A stretch of DNA of 30,567 nucleotides from positions 1 through 30,567 of the forward strand of contig DVNG01000007.1 in assembly GCA_018714545.1 (NCBI GenBank), read 5' to 3'. The notes beneath the pieces were generated by a model. The model had not been told where the DNA came from and did not search any database. It worked only from the letters and a program-made list of their open reading frames with translations. Shown here one piece after another: positions 23,434-30,567 of this stretch (positions are counted from its first letter, which is position 1; each line of letters begins with the position of its first letter). Made by a program: the position numbers and the translations under genes. Origin of the DNA: Limousia pullorum. GTDB taxonomy: Bacteria > Bacillota > Clostridia > Oscillospirales > Acutalibacteraceae.

Positions 23434-24201
23434 TTATTTCTTTGGAAGACCGATAACAAGCTCTGGAGCTTTCTCGATAATCATTGAAAGAGCAGCTTCG
23501 TCAGCAACGATTGTTACGTCTGCATGGAGTCTGAGGATTGAAGCAGGAACGTCTGGCTTAACCTCTCCGCAAGCTGTCTTGTAAAGGATTTCTGCCTTAT
23601 CTTTACCTGAAGCAACCATAAGGATTTTCTTTGCCTTCATGATTGTGCCGATACCCATTGTGTAAGCCTCGGTTGGAACGTCCTCTTTACGTGCAAAGAA
23701 TCTCTTGTTTGCTTCGATTGTCATGTCTGTAAGCTTTACGCAGTGTGTGCCAACCGGGAAGCTGTCGTCCGGCTCGTTGAAGCCGATGTGACCGTCGTGG
23801 CCGATACCGAGAAGCTGAATATCAACGCCGCCCAAATCTTCAACAACCTTGTCGTATCTCTTGCACTCTGCTTCTGCGTCAGGATTAGAACCGTCAGGAA
23901 TGTTTGTCTTATCCATGTTGATGTTTACATACTTGAAAAGATTATTGTACATGAAATAAGCATAGCTCTGGTCGTTGTCCTTTGTAAGGCCTCTGTACTC
24001 GTCAAGGTTTGCTGTGTAGCAGCCATCGAAGCAAAGGTCGCCCTGCTCATACTTCTTGATAAGCTCTTTGTATGTTCCGATTGGGCTTGAACCAGTTGCA
24101 AGACCGAGAACACTGTTGTGCTTCATTGTAATCTGAGAAGCAATGATGTTGGCTGCCTTGCGGCTCATCTCATCATAATCTTTTGCAAATAAAATTTTCA
24201 T
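23434..24201 (-). CDS. nagB: Glucosamine-6-phosphate deaminase
   Basis: A 255-aa cytoplasmic enzyme that converts glucosamine-6-phosphate to fructose-6-phosphate and ammonia. The sugar-phosphate loop LGLATGSSPIGTY (near 32-44), NLDEYRGL with the catalytic Asp (near 66-73), and GIGHDGHIGFNEPDD (near 131-145) are intact. The length is typical of the short Firmicutes form. It lies 81 bases downstream of nagA and is probably co-transcribed with it. AAAGGGGATAATTGAA precedes the ATG. Together the two genes feed amino sugars from peptidoglycan, mucin or chitin into glycolysis. Confidence 0.96.
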   Translation of the reverse strand: MKILFAKDYDEMSRKAANIIASQITMKHNSVLGLATGSSPIGTYKELIKKYEQGDLCFDGCYTANLDEYRGLTKDNDQSYAYFMYNNLFKYVNINMDKTNIPDGSNPDAEAECKRYDKVVEDLGGVDIQLLGIGHDGHIGFNEPDDSFPVGTHCVKLTDMTIEANKRFFARKEDVPTEAYTMGIGTIMKAKKILMVASGKDKAEILYKTACGEVKPDVPASILRLHADVTIVADEAALSMIIEKAPELVIGLPKK

Positions 24202-24282
24202 TTCAATTATCCCCTTTGTCCAAATTTTGTTTACTTCTTTCTAATATATATTGAATAAATCAATAATTATTAACTATGTAAA

Positions 24283-25416
24283 TTATGCGCCGTAAATAAT
24301 CTTGCCGCCTCTGATAATCATCTTAGGAACCAAATCCTCGCCCATGATAAGGATATCAGCAGCCTTGCCCTCTTCGATGCTTCCGCAAACGTCGTCAATT
24401 CTTGCAGCCTGTGCAGGATTGATTGTTGCAGCCTTGAGAGCAGAAGCCATAGGAACACCGAACTTAACAGCTCTTCTTACGCACTCTGCAAGGCAGGTAG
24501 CGCTTCCGGCGATTGTTCCGTTTTCAAGTGTTGCTTTGCCGGCTTTTACATAAACCTTCTGACCGCCCAATGAATACTCGCCGTCGTGAAGTCCGCATGC
24601 TCTCATGGAGTCACTGATAAGGCAAACCTTATCGTCGCCGAAAATCTTAAATACTGTTCTTACTACTGCCGGATGAATATGAATACCGTCGCAGATAAGC
24701 TCAACATGCTCTGCATAGTCGGAAGCAGCTCCAACAACGCCGGGGTCTCTGTGTGTAAACGGAGGCATAGCGTTGAAAAGGTGTGTAATATGGGAAACAC
24801 CGTGATTGAAAGCTTCAACAGCTGTATCATAGTCAGCCTCTGTATGAGCGATACTTACTCTGCACTCTTTTGAAACCTTATCAATAAAGTCCATAGCGCC
24901 GTTAAGCTCAGGAGCAACGTCAACAAGCTTAATCATGTTGCCGGACTCGTCGTTAACTCTCTTGTAGAAATCATAATCAGGGTCGATAATGTACTTATCG
25001 CTCTGTGCGCCCTTCTTTGCCTTTGAGAAGAATGGGCCTTCCATGTTTATACCTCTGAGAGCTGCGCCCTCGCAGTTGTCCTCTGCTGCAAATTCCTTAG
25101 CTGCATGAGCAACCTGTGTTAAAGTACCCTCATCAAAAGACATTGTAGCGGCAACAAATGTTGTAACGCCCTGCTGTCCCAAGTACTTGGAAATAGTAGC
25201 TATATTCTCTTTGTAACCGTCGCAGAAATCGCTTCCGTCTGCGCCGTGAATATGTATATCAACATATCCGGGAACTACATACAATCCCTTTGCGTCAATG
25301 GCATCGTCTGCGGGAGCAAAATCACCCACTGAACTAATCTTGCCGTTCTCGATGTCAATATTCACGTCGTTAAAACTTCCGTCTTTGAAAAAGACCTTGC
25401 CATTTTTAATTTGCAT
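24283..25416 (-). CDS. nagA: N-acetylglucosamine-6-phosphate deacetylase
   Basis: A 377-aa amidohydrolase that removes acetate from GlcNAc-6-phosphate. Metal and substrate motifs are all seen: GYVDIHIHGADG, NMEGPF with the metal-binding Glu, AHTEADYD, THLFNAMPP, ICDGIHIHP and LISDSMRACG with the catalytic Asp. ATG 25416 was chosen because GAGGTG lies 7 bases upstream; the in-frame GTG at 25431 overlaps that site. It is the first gene of a nagA-nagB pair. A TATAAT on the minus strand at 25486-25481 is a probable -10 without a clear -35. Confidence 0.95.
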   Translation of the reverse strand: MQIKNGKVFFKDGSFNDVNIDIENGKISSVGDFAPADDAIDAKGLYVVPGYVDIHIHGADGSDFCDGYKENIATISKYLGQQGVTTFVAATMSFDEGTLTQVAHAAKEFAAEDNCEGAALRGINMEGPFFSKAKKGAQSDKYIIDPDYDFYKRVNDESGNMIKLVDVAPELNGAMDFIDKVSKECRVSIAHTEADYDTAVEAFNHGVSHITHLFNAMPPFTHRDPGVVGAASDYAEHVELICDGIHIHPAVVRTVFKIFGDDKVCLISDSMRACGLHDGEYSLGGQKVYVKAGKATLENGTIAGSATCLAECVRRAVKFGVPMASALKAATINPAQAARIDDVCGSIEEGKAADILIMGEDLVPKMIIRGGKIIYGA

Positions 25417-25480
25417 CGCTAAACACCTCACATAAAATATTGAATTAAAGAAAAGTTTATCAGAAATCCTTCTTATTAAA

Positions 25481-25486
25481 ATTATA
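25481..25486 (-). promoter_or_regulatory. Candidate -10 of the nagAB operon
   Basis: TATAAT on the minus strand, 65 bases before the nagA start, inside a very AT-rich spacer. No convincing -35 was found. The rest of the 303-base spacer 25417-25719 holds the divergent promoter at 25661-25689 and no ORF that could be supported. Confidence 0.45.
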
Positions 25487-25660
25487 TCATAAAATTAAAA
25501 AAAATCCAGAATATTATGAAAAATAAACAGAATTTTTTGAAATTTATTTTTCAGTACCAATAAAAAATAAAAAAATCGCCTTATTCCACGGGTGGTTCTG
25601 TTTTATTATGTTCAATTACACAACTCCTTTGAATTTCCCCTGATTTTTTCCTATTTTCGA

Positions 25661-25689
25661 TTGTTATTTTATCAATCAAGTGATATACT
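25661..25689 (+). promoter_or_regulatory. Promoter of the hemolysin III-like gene
   Basis: TTGTTA at 25661-25666 and TATACT at 25684-25689 with a 17-base spacer, 30 bases before the start codon at 25720. Confidence 0.78.
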
Positions 25690-25719
25690 TCTCTAAAAAG
25701 AACTCAAGGGGGAACAGGA

Positions 25720-26373
25720 ATGTCAACGGTCAAAAAAAGATACACCCTCGGGGAAGAAATTTTTAATTCCGTAACCCACGGCGTGGGCAGTCTGCTTTCA
25801 ATCGCCGGCACTGTGGTTTTGATTGTTTTTTCTGCAATCAACAGCGACGCCTTTGCAGTTGTGTCATCCGCCGTTTACGGAGCTTCCCTGATTATACTCT
25901 ACACAATGAGCACACTCTATCATTCCATAACCAACGAAAAAGCCAAAAAGTTTTTCAGGATAATGGATCACAACACAATATTTTTTCTTATAGCGGGAAC
26001 CTACACGCCTTATACACTGGCAGTGCTGAGAAGTCCTCTGGGCTGGGTGCTGTTCGGCGTAGTATGGGGAGCGGCGGCAATAGGAATTGTGCTTAATTCC
26101 ATCGACCTTGAAAAATTTTCAAAAATTTCTGTGGTCTGCTATATTGCAATGGGCTGGGTTATCATAATAGCAGTAAAGCCTTTGATGAACTCAATGCCGT
26201 TTATAAGCTTCGCTCTTTTAGTTGCAGGAGGAATTTTCTACACCATCGGCGTCATATTTTACGCAATCAAAAAAGTAAAATATTTCCACTCAGTATGGCA
26301 TATATTTACAGTTATAGGCAGTACACTTCATTATTTTTCTGTATTTACAGCAATCGCTCTTCCAAATGCGTAA
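25720..26373 (+). CDS. Hemolysin III / PAQR-family membrane protein
   Basis: A 217-aa integral membrane protein with seven predicted membrane segments. Family motifs are clear: NSVTHGVGSLLS, MSTLYHSI, MDHNTIFFLIAGTYTPYTL and WHIFTVIGSTLHYF, whose conserved His, Asp and Ser are thought to form a metal site like that of the adiponectin receptors. The physiological role in bacteria is poorly known; a role in membrane lipid homeostasis has been proposed. The name hemolysin is historical and does not imply toxicity. CAAGGGGGAACAGGA precedes the ATG. It is a single-gene unit between its own promoter and a terminator. Confidence 0.93.
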   Translation: MSTVKKRYTLGEEIFNSVTHGVGSLLSIAGTVVLIVFSAINSDAFAVVSSAVYGASLIILYTMSTLYHSITNEKAKKFFRIMDHNTIFFLIAGTYTPYTLAVLRSPLGWVLFGVVWGAAAIGIVLNSIDLEKFSKISVVCYIAMGWVIIIAVKPLMNSMPFISFALLVAGGIFYTIGVIFYAIKKVKYFHSVWHIFTVIGSTLHYFSVFTAIALPNA

Positions 26374-26388
26374 ATTTTCTTAAAACAA

Positions 26389-26437
26389 AACAACCGCATG
26401 AAGATCGTTTTATCGACCACATGCGGTTGTTATTTTT
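26389..26437. terminator. Terminator after the hemolysin III-like gene
   Basis: A 12-bp perfect stem pairs 26389-26400 with 26420-26431, followed by ATTTTTT. It lies between convergent genes and probably also serves the minus-strand lipoprotein gene. Confidence 0.88.
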
Positions 26438-26462
26438 TATATCTGAAAAACAGATTTATTTA

Positions 26463-27002
26463 TTATTTAAAATATGACTCGATTACATCAGCAGCTTTCT
26501 GATTTTCTGCATCGTAAGCGGCTCTCATGGCTTCTTCGTCTTCTTCATTGAGATTTTCAGGATATCCCAAAACAAATACAAAGCCATAGTCTCCGTGAAC
26601 TATTACCTGTGTGCTTTGAACCTTAACCTGGTTTGCAGGATAGAATGCAGAAGCTACGATTGCTTCCTTTGCCTTTTCAAGAGCAGTTTTCATTTCTTCT
26701 GCCTTGCCGTCCTTAGCCTTGAGGGCAATAAAGAAGTCGGTCTGTGCAGAAATCATAGCTGTTTCGGCAATGCACTCGTCGTAAAGATCCTCGGAAATAC
26801 CATAGACTGTCTCAAGTGTAGCGGCGTCAATAGCCATATTTGCGGTGTATCCCTCGCCGTATGCAGCTATTACATCCTGGTGAAGCTTTTCAAGGTCGAT
26901 ATCCTTTGTTTCCTGCTGACTGTTTCCGCCGCAGCCTGAGAAGCTCAGAGCAAGAGCAGCAGTCATCAAAACAGCAAGCATTACAGAAAATACCTTTTTC
27001 AT
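26463..27002 (-). CDS. DUF4358-like lipoprotein
   Basis: A 179-aa predicted lipoprotein: a signal peptide with lipobox FSGC (Cys24), then a soluble domain of about 150 residues. The pattern (LETVYGISEDLYDECIAETA, then AKDGKAEEMKTALEKAKEAI, then VKVQSTQVIVHGDYGFVFVL) fits the DUF4358 family of clostridial lipoproteins of unknown function. The ATG at 27002 was chosen because AAAGGAG lies 8 bases upstream and the signal peptide starts there; the longer open frame to 27071 has no ribosome site. It is a single gene between the tRNA terminator and a convergent neighbour. Confidence 0.8.
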   Translation of the reverse strand: MKKVFSVMLAVLMTAALALSFSGCGGNSQQETKDIDLEKLHQDVIAAYGEGYTANMAIDAATLETVYGISEDLYDECIAETAMISAQTDFFIALKAKDGKAEEMKTALEKAKEAIVASAFYPANQVKVQSTQVIVHGDYGFVFVLGYPENLNEEDEEAMRAAYDAENQKAADVIESYFK

Positions 27003-27063
27003 TGATTTTCTCCTTTCGGTAAAATAATTTATATTCCGCCAATACAAGGCGGCTGACCGTAAA

Positions 27064-27090
27064 AAAGCCATGGTTTTAAGCCACGGCTTT
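27064..27090 (-). terminator. Terminator of the tRNA-Thr transcript
   Basis: On the minus strand AAAGCCGTGG pairs with CCATGGCTTT (one G-U) around a 7-base loop, followed by a T-run. It begins at the last base of the encoded CCA end. Confidence 0.85.
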
Positions 27091-27166
27091 GGAGCTGGAG
27101 ATGGGACTTGAACCCACGAACCTGCTGATTACGAATCAGCTGCTCTACCAACTGAGCTACTCCAGC
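27090..27166 (-). tRNA. tRNA-Thr, anticodon CGU
   Basis: A full cloverleaf on the minus strand: acceptor GCTGGAG/CTCCAGC, D-arm GCTC..GAGC, anticodon arm GCTGA-TTCGTAA-TCAGC with anticodon CGT, T-arm GTGGG-TTCAAGT-CCCAT, discriminator T and an encoded CCA at 27092-27090. It reads ACG threonine codons. The variable region (AGGTTC) is six bases, one more than usual for class I tRNAs. Confidence 0.95.
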
Positions 27167-27207
27167 GCATAACTATTCTGTTCTTAAAATTCACCTTTAC
27201 CTGTGGT

Positions 27208-27236
27208 ATTATACTACATGTTTTACAAAATTTCAA
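27208..27236 (-). promoter_or_regulatory. Promoter of tRNA-Thr
   Basis: On the minus strand TTGAAA (27236-27231) and TATAAT (27213-27208) are separated by 17 bases, about 40 bases upstream of the tRNA 5' end. Confidence 0.85.
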
Positions 27237-27287
27237 GCCTTTGTGTTCTGTATTTTTAATTGTATTGCAAGAGGAGGTGAAGGAATT

Positions 27288-27305
27288 ATGCAATGCGAGA
27301 TGTGA
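27288..27305 (+). CDS. Five-codon mini-ORF with perfect ribosome site
   Basis: AGGAGGTGA at 27272-27280, the full complement of the 16S 3' end, precedes ATG at 27288, which reads ATG CAA TGC GAG ATG TGA (MQCEM). A second ATG at 27293 in another frame opens a 98-codon frame that runs into the regulator gene and has no recognisable features. No convincing promoter was seen directly upstream on this strand. The 150 bases up to the regulator start at 27462 are AT-rich with no other clear element. Translation of either frame is uncertain. Confidence 0.3.
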   Translation: MQCEM

Positions 27306-27461
27306 TTTTTTTTCACTGTGATAATTCATCACTAAACAAAGAATATTTTTCTAATAAAGGTTATAATTTCATTGATGATAATAAGCATACTATGTCCATA
27401 AGGAAAAAAGAAAGCGTAAAAAGCTTTAAGCTAATTATAATAAAGAAAAGGGGGCAGAATT

Positions 27462-27905
27462 GTGGGCAGAAAACCAAAATCGAATTCACTTATATCAAAT
27501 CTAAAATTTTACAGACAAAACAGCGGATTTACTCAACAGCAAGTAGCCGATGCCTTGCACATAGAGAGAACAACCTATACCTATTATGAAATCGGCAAGA
27601 CTCTTCCAAATCTTATAACTCTTAAAAAGCTTGCACAAATATATCATGTTTCTGTTGACGACCTTATGCCCATGGAACCCGAAACTCAGGATGAAGTGGG
27701 CGATTCCGATTTTTCTTCTCTCCAAAGGGACGAAAACCCTCAGCAGGCAGCAGTAAGAAAACAAAACAACGAAAAAATATACTGCCTTGGCAACGATGAA
27801 CAGAGCCTTATAATAAATTACAGAATTTTGCCCAAAGAAGCAAAACAGGAAATAATTCAGGAAATTCAAAAACTTACCGAAAAATACAAGGACATCGAGA
27901 TTTAA
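27462..27905 (+). CDS. XRE-family transcriptional regulator
   Basis: A 147-aa DNA-binding protein. Residues 10-66 form a Cro/C1-type helix-turn-helix (LISNLKFYRQNSGFTQQQVA, ALHIERTTYTYYEIGKTLPN, LKKLAQIYHVSVDDLM). The C-terminal half is polar, ending in a helix (ILPKEAKQEIIQEIQKLTEK) that may mediate dimerisation. It starts with GTG, preceded by AAAAGGGGGCAGAATT. The ribosomal-protein gene promoter lies 42 bases after the stop. The target genes are unknown; no phage or plasmid genes are nearby, so a host stress or development regulator is as likely as a mobile-element repressor. Confidence 0.88.
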   Translation: MGRKPKSNSLISNLKFYRQNSGFTQQQVADALHIERTTYTYYEIGKTLPNLITLKKLAQIYHVSVDDLMPMEPETQDEVGDSDFSSLQRDENPQQAAVRKQNNEKIYCLGNDEQSLIINYRILPKEAKQEIIQEIQKLTEKYKDIEI

Positions 27906-27946
27906 TTTTTGCAGTTGTCCGAAAGTAAAAAATCAGAAAAATTTTC

Positions 27947-27975
27947 TTTACATCAAGGGAAAATTGTGATATACT
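27947..27975 (+). promoter_or_regulatory. Promoter of rpsO-pnp
   Basis: TTTACA at 27947-27952 and TATACT at 27970-27975 with a 17-base spacer. Transcription should start near 27982, giving a leader of about 107 bases. Confidence 0.85.
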
Positions 27976-27983
27976 GTTTTGAC

Positions 27984-28043
27984 GTAAGCCGGTTCCACGG
28001 ATAGGGGTTTAAGCCGTTGTACGGATTTTCACCAATCCCTTAC
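27984..28043 (+). promoter_or_regulatory. Structured rpsO leader, candidate S15 autoregulatory RNA
   Basis: A closing helix GTAAG (27984-27988) with CTTAC (28039-28043) encloses a hairpin CCG/CGG (27989-27991 with 27998-28000) and a hairpin GGATT/AATCC (28023-28027 with 28034-28038). Between them lies GG-rich sequence that could form a further arm. A multi-branched leader directly upstream of rpsO is what is known for S15 autoregulation in Firmicutes. The exact fold is inferred by eye. Confidence 0.55.
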
Positions 28044-28088
28044 CTGTGAATTTCGGTTATAAATATTTAAGTTAAAGGTGGAATAAAA

Positions 28089-28352
28089 ATGCTTAAAGAA
28101 GAAAAGCTTGCAATTATGCAGGAATACGCAACACACGAAGGCGACACAGGTTCTCCTGAGGTTCAGATTGCTCTTCTCACAAAGAGAATCAACGACCTTA
28201 CCGAGCACCTCAAGGTTCACAAGAAGGACCACCACAGCCGCAGAGGTCTTCTCCAGATGGTTGGTAAGAGAAGAAATCTTCTCAACTACCTCATCAAGGT
28301 TGACATTGAGAGATACCGTTCAATCATCGCAAGACTCGGCATCCGTAAATAA
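28089..28352 (+). CDS. rpsO: 30S ribosomal protein S15
   Basis: An 87-aa primary binder of the 16S rRNA central domain. Hallmarks are EYATHEGDTGSPEVQIALLT, LTEHLKVHKKDHHSRRGLL and GKRRNLLNYL with a basic C-terminus (ARLGIRK). Length is exactly typical. It is preceded by AAAGGTGGAAT and the structured leader, and followed 182 bases later by pnp, the usual order. Codon use is strongly biased, as in highly expressed genes. Confidence 0.98.
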   Translation: MLKEEKLAIMQEYATHEGDTGSPEVQIALLTKRINDLTEHLKVHKKDHHSRRGLLQMVGKRRNLLNYLIKVDIERYRSIIARLGIRK

Positions 28353-28362
28353 TTGCAAAATC

Positions 28363-28388
28363 AGGGCAGGCGGTTATCCGTTTGCCCT
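28363..28388 (+). other. Hairpin after rpsO, no U-tract
   Basis: An 11-bp stem pairs 28363-28373 with 28378-28388 (two G-U pairs) around a TTAT loop. It is followed by ATGTTTGTAA rather than a clean T-run, so at most it is a weak attenuator between rpsO and pnp or a 3' protection element. Confidence 0.65.
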
Positions 28389-28414
28389 ATGTTTGTAAAT
28401 TCAAAGAGGAAAAA

Positions 28415-28504
28415 CAGAAGAAAGCTTATTGAGATTTAGCGGTAACACGAAAGAAAAAGTATATTTTTCCTTGGTGTTATTGCTAAATCAATAATATTCT
28501 TCTG
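28415..28504 (+). other. Long imperfect hairpin in the pnp leader
   Basis: About 90 bases fold back on themselves. CAGAAGAA (28415-28422) pairs with TTCTTCTG (28497-28504), TATTGA with TCAATA, TTTAGC with GCTAAA, and TAACAC with GTGTTA, with an A-rich/T-rich apical stem. Only a GA bulge and a few mismatches interrupt it. It ends 16 bases before the pnp ribosome site. In E. coli a comparable long stem before pnp is cut by RNase III and is the target of PNPase autocontrol; the same role here is inference. Confidence 0.75.
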
Positions 28505-28534
28505 CTTTTCAAAAGTTTTAAAGGAGGATACATT

Positions 28535-30567
28535 TTGGTTAAAGAATTTAATAATTTCAGAGTATTTGAAACAGACTTTGCCGGCAGACCACTTGTTGTT
28601 GAAACAGGTAAAATGACACAGCTTGCAAACGGCGCATGCCTTGTAAGATACGGTGACACAGTTGTACACGTTGCAGCTACAGCCGCAGCAAAGCCAAGAG
28701 ACGGCATAGACTTCTTCCCTCTTTCAGTTGACTTTGAGGAAAAGCTCTACTCCGTAGGTAAAATTCCGGGAAGCTATCTCAAAAGAGAAGGCAGACCTTC
28801 CGACAAGGCTATTCTTGTAAGCCGTGTTATCGACAGACCTATTCGTCCTCTCTTCCCTAAGGATATGAGAAACGACGTTTCCATTGTCTGCACAGTTATG
28901 AGCGTTGACAACGACTGCATGCCTGAAATCGCAGCAATGGTGGGAACATCAATCGCCCTTTCAATTTCCGATATTCCATGGAACGGCCCGATTTCCGGCG
29001 TTTCCGTTGGATATGTTGACGGCGAATATGTTATCAACCCAACAGCCGCTCAGAGAGCTGTTTCCAAAATGGCAACAACAGTTGCTTCAACTGACAGCAG
29101 AATCGCAATGATTGAAGCAGGCGCAGACTGCGTAAGCGACGAGGTTATGTACAACGCCATTATGGCAGGTCACGAGGCTAACCAGAAGATTATCGAGTTC
29201 ATCAAGGGAATTCAGGCAGAAATCGGAAAGCCTAAGTTTGAATATCCAAGCAACGAGCCTGACCACGACATGTTCGAGGCTATCAAGGCATTCTCAGAAG
29301 AGGATATCAAGGTTGCCCTTGACACAGACGACAAGACAGTTCGTGACGAAAGACTCAAGCCAATTTACGAGGCTGTTCACGAGAAATTCGACGAGATATA
29401 TCCTGAGTGCGAGGCAAAAATCGACGAGTGCCTCTACAAAACTCAGAAAACAGTAGTTAGACGCTGGCTTTTGGACGAGCAGAAGCGTGTTGACGGAAGA
29501 GGTATGGACGATATCAGACCTTTGGCTTCTGAAGTTGGTCTTCTTCCAAGAGTTCACGGTTCAGGCCTCTTTACAAGAGGACAGACACAGGTTCTCACAA
29601 TCGCTACACTGGGTCCTGTATCCGACCAGCAGCTCCTGGACGGCATTGACGATGAGGAAACAAAGAGATATATGCACCACTACAACTTCCCAAGCTACTC
29701 CGTTGGCGAAACAAAGCCAAGCAGAGGTCCTGGCAGACGTGAAATCGGTCACGGTGCATTGGCAGAAAGAGCTTTGGTTCCTGTTATCCCATCAGTTGAG
29801 GAATTCCCATATGCATTGAGACTTGTTTCCGAGGTTCTCTCCTCCAACGGTTCAACATCACAGGGTTCCGTATGCGGTTCAACACTTGCTCTCATGGACG
29901 CAGGTGTTCCGATTAAGGCTCCTGTTGCAGGTATCTCCTGCGGACTTATCACCGAGGGCGAAAGATGGATGACAATGGTTGATATCCAGGGTCTTGAGGA
30001 CTTCTTCGGCGATATGGACTTCAAGGTTGCAGGTACACACGACGGTATCACAGCAATTCAGATGGACCTTAAAATCAGCGGTCTTACACCTGATATGGTT
30101 AAGGAAGCTTTGGCAAAGACACACAAGGCAAGAAACTACATCCTTGACGAGATTATGCTGAAGGCTATTCCTGAGCCAAGAGCAGAGCTTTCACCATACG
30201 CTCCTAAGATGTTCACAACAACAATCCCGGCTGATAAGATAAGCGAAGTTATCGGCAAGGGCGGCAAGGTTATCAAGGAAATCCAGGCAGAGTGCCAGTG
30301 CAAAATCGACATCGAGGAAGACGGAGATTTCGGCAAGGTATTCGTTTCCGGTACAGACACAGCAATGTGCCAGAGAGCCGTTGAGATTGTAAATACAATA
30401 GCAGTTGACCCAGAGCCAGGCGCTATGTTCCTTGGTAAGGTTACAAGAATCATGGACTTCGGCGCATTCGTAGAGATTGCCCCGGGTAAAGAGGGACTTG
30501 TACACATTTCCCAGCTTGACGTTAAGAGAACAGAGAAGGTTACAGACGTTGTAAACGTAGGCGACAT
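28535..30567 (+). CDS. pnp: Polyribonucleotide nucleotidyltransferase, 3' end outside window
   Basis: Phosphorolytic 3'-5' exoribonuclease of mRNA decay; 677 codons are in the window and the gene runs off the end. It starts with TTG (reading V-K-E-F-N-N-F-R after the initiator), preceded by AAAGGAGG with the usual spacing. Domains in order: first RNase PH (LANGACLVRYGDTVV, LKREGRPSDKAILVSRVIDR), helical linker, second RNase PH (RVDGRGMDDIRPL, GSGLFTRGQTQ, THDGITAIQMDLK with the catalytic Asp residues), KH (ISEVIGKGGKVIKEI), and the start of S1 (FLGKVTRIMDFGAFVEIAPG). The remaining part of S1 lies beyond the window. It is downstream of rpsO and may be read from the same promoter. Confidence 0.97.
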   Translation, partial: MVKEFNNFRVFETDFAGRPLVVETGKMTQLANGACLVRYGDTVVHVAATAAAKPRDGIDFFPLSVDFEEKLYSVGKIPGSYLKREGRPSDKAILVSRVIDRPIRPLFPKDMRNDVSIVCTVMSVDNDCMPEIAAMVGTSIALSISDIPWNGPISGVSVGYVDGEYVINPTAAQRAVSKMATTVASTDSRIAMIEAGADCVSDEVMYNAIMAGHEANQKIIEFIKGIQAEIGKPKFEYPSNEPDHDMFEAIKAFSEEDIKVALDTDDKTVRDERLKPIYEAVHEKFDEIYPECEAKIDECLYKTQKTVVRRWLLDEQKRVDGRGMDDIRPLASEVGLLPRVHGSGLFTRGQTQVLTIATLGPVSDQQLLDGIDDEETKRYMHHYNFPSYSVGETKPSRGPGRREIGHGALAERALVPVIPSVEEFPYALRLVSEVLSSNGSTSQGSVCGSTLALMDAGVPIKAPVAGISCGLITEGERWMTMVDIQGLEDFFGDMDFKVAGTHDGITAIQMDLKISGLTPDMVKEALAKTHKARNYILDEIMLKAIPEPRAELSPYAPKMFTTTIPADKISEVIGKGGKVIKEIQAECQCKIDIEEDGDFGKVFVSGTDTAMCQRAVEIVNTIAVDPEPGAMFLGKVTRIMDFGAFVEIAPGKEGLVHISQLDVKRTEKVTDVVNVGD

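Noticed and set aside
27129..27332. Minus-strand open frame of 67 codons
   Set aside because: It runs through the tRNA-Thr gene and its promoter, so it is not a coding gene.
27293..27589. 98-codon open frame overlapping the XRE regulator
   Set aside because: It overlaps a well-supported gene in another frame for over 120 bases, its sequence is low-complexity and AT-driven, and its start is 12 bases from the ribosome site; the mini-ORF at 27288 is better placed.
27462..27905. Phage repressor marking a prophage
   Set aside because: The XRE protein stands alone between a tRNA and rpsO. No integrase, phage structural gene or attachment-site duplication is seen beside the tRNA.

Overview
The window looks like chromosomal DNA from a low-GC Gram-positive gut-type Clostridia, probably in the Ruminococcaceae/Oscillospiraceae range. 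This rests on AT-rich spacers, AGGAGG-type ribosome sites, sigma-A promoters of the TTGNNN-N17-TATAMT type, several lipobox lipoproteins, a class B sortase, and Firmicutes gene orders (rpsO-pnp, nifS-thiI, nagA-nagB). The genus is not determined from the sequence.

Layout. 143-946: a stand-alone amidohydrolase with its own promoter and terminator. 1120-10324: the most unusual block. Two paralogous lipoproteins (A1, a 505-aa solute-binding-protein-like protein; B1, a 385-aa protein with a Cys/His cluster) are followed by a new promoter, a 4-codon Met-Cys-Cys-Cys mini-ORF with a very strong ribosome site, a small secreted protein of unknown family, second copies A2 and B2, and an ABC ATPase translationally coupled to a large ABC-2-like permease. 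A strong terminator closes the block. No import permease is present, so the solute-binding-like lipoproteins appear to work with an ATP-driven export or sensing complex.

10415-13459 (minus): a BceAB-type peptide-antibiotic resistance transporter plus a small membrane protein. Its 0.5-kb upstream region carries two ~108-bp degenerate direct repeats, a partial third copy, and a TNACA-N4-TGTAA box like those described for BceR-type regulators. The matching BceRS-like two-component pair lies about 8 kb away at 21627-23304. 14004-18645 (minus): nifS, thiI, a class B sortase with a long cytoplasmic N-terminal domain, and a small CinA/MoaB-like protein, apparently one operon. The sortase N-terminal domain and the small downstream protein seem to share the same fold pattern.

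18894-21511: an AraC-family regulator divergent from an oligo-1,6-glucosidase-like GH13 enzyme, with 21-bp-spaced direct repeats between them. 23434-25416 (minus): nagB and nagA for amino-sugar catabolism. 25720-26373: a hemolysin III/PAQR-type membrane protein. 26463-27002 (minus): a DUF4358-like lipoprotein. Then come tRNA-Thr(CGU), an XRE-family regulator, rpsO with a structured leader, and pnp, which starts with TTG and runs off the window end. A long hairpin precedes pnp.

All family names come from motif reading by eye. No database search was run.
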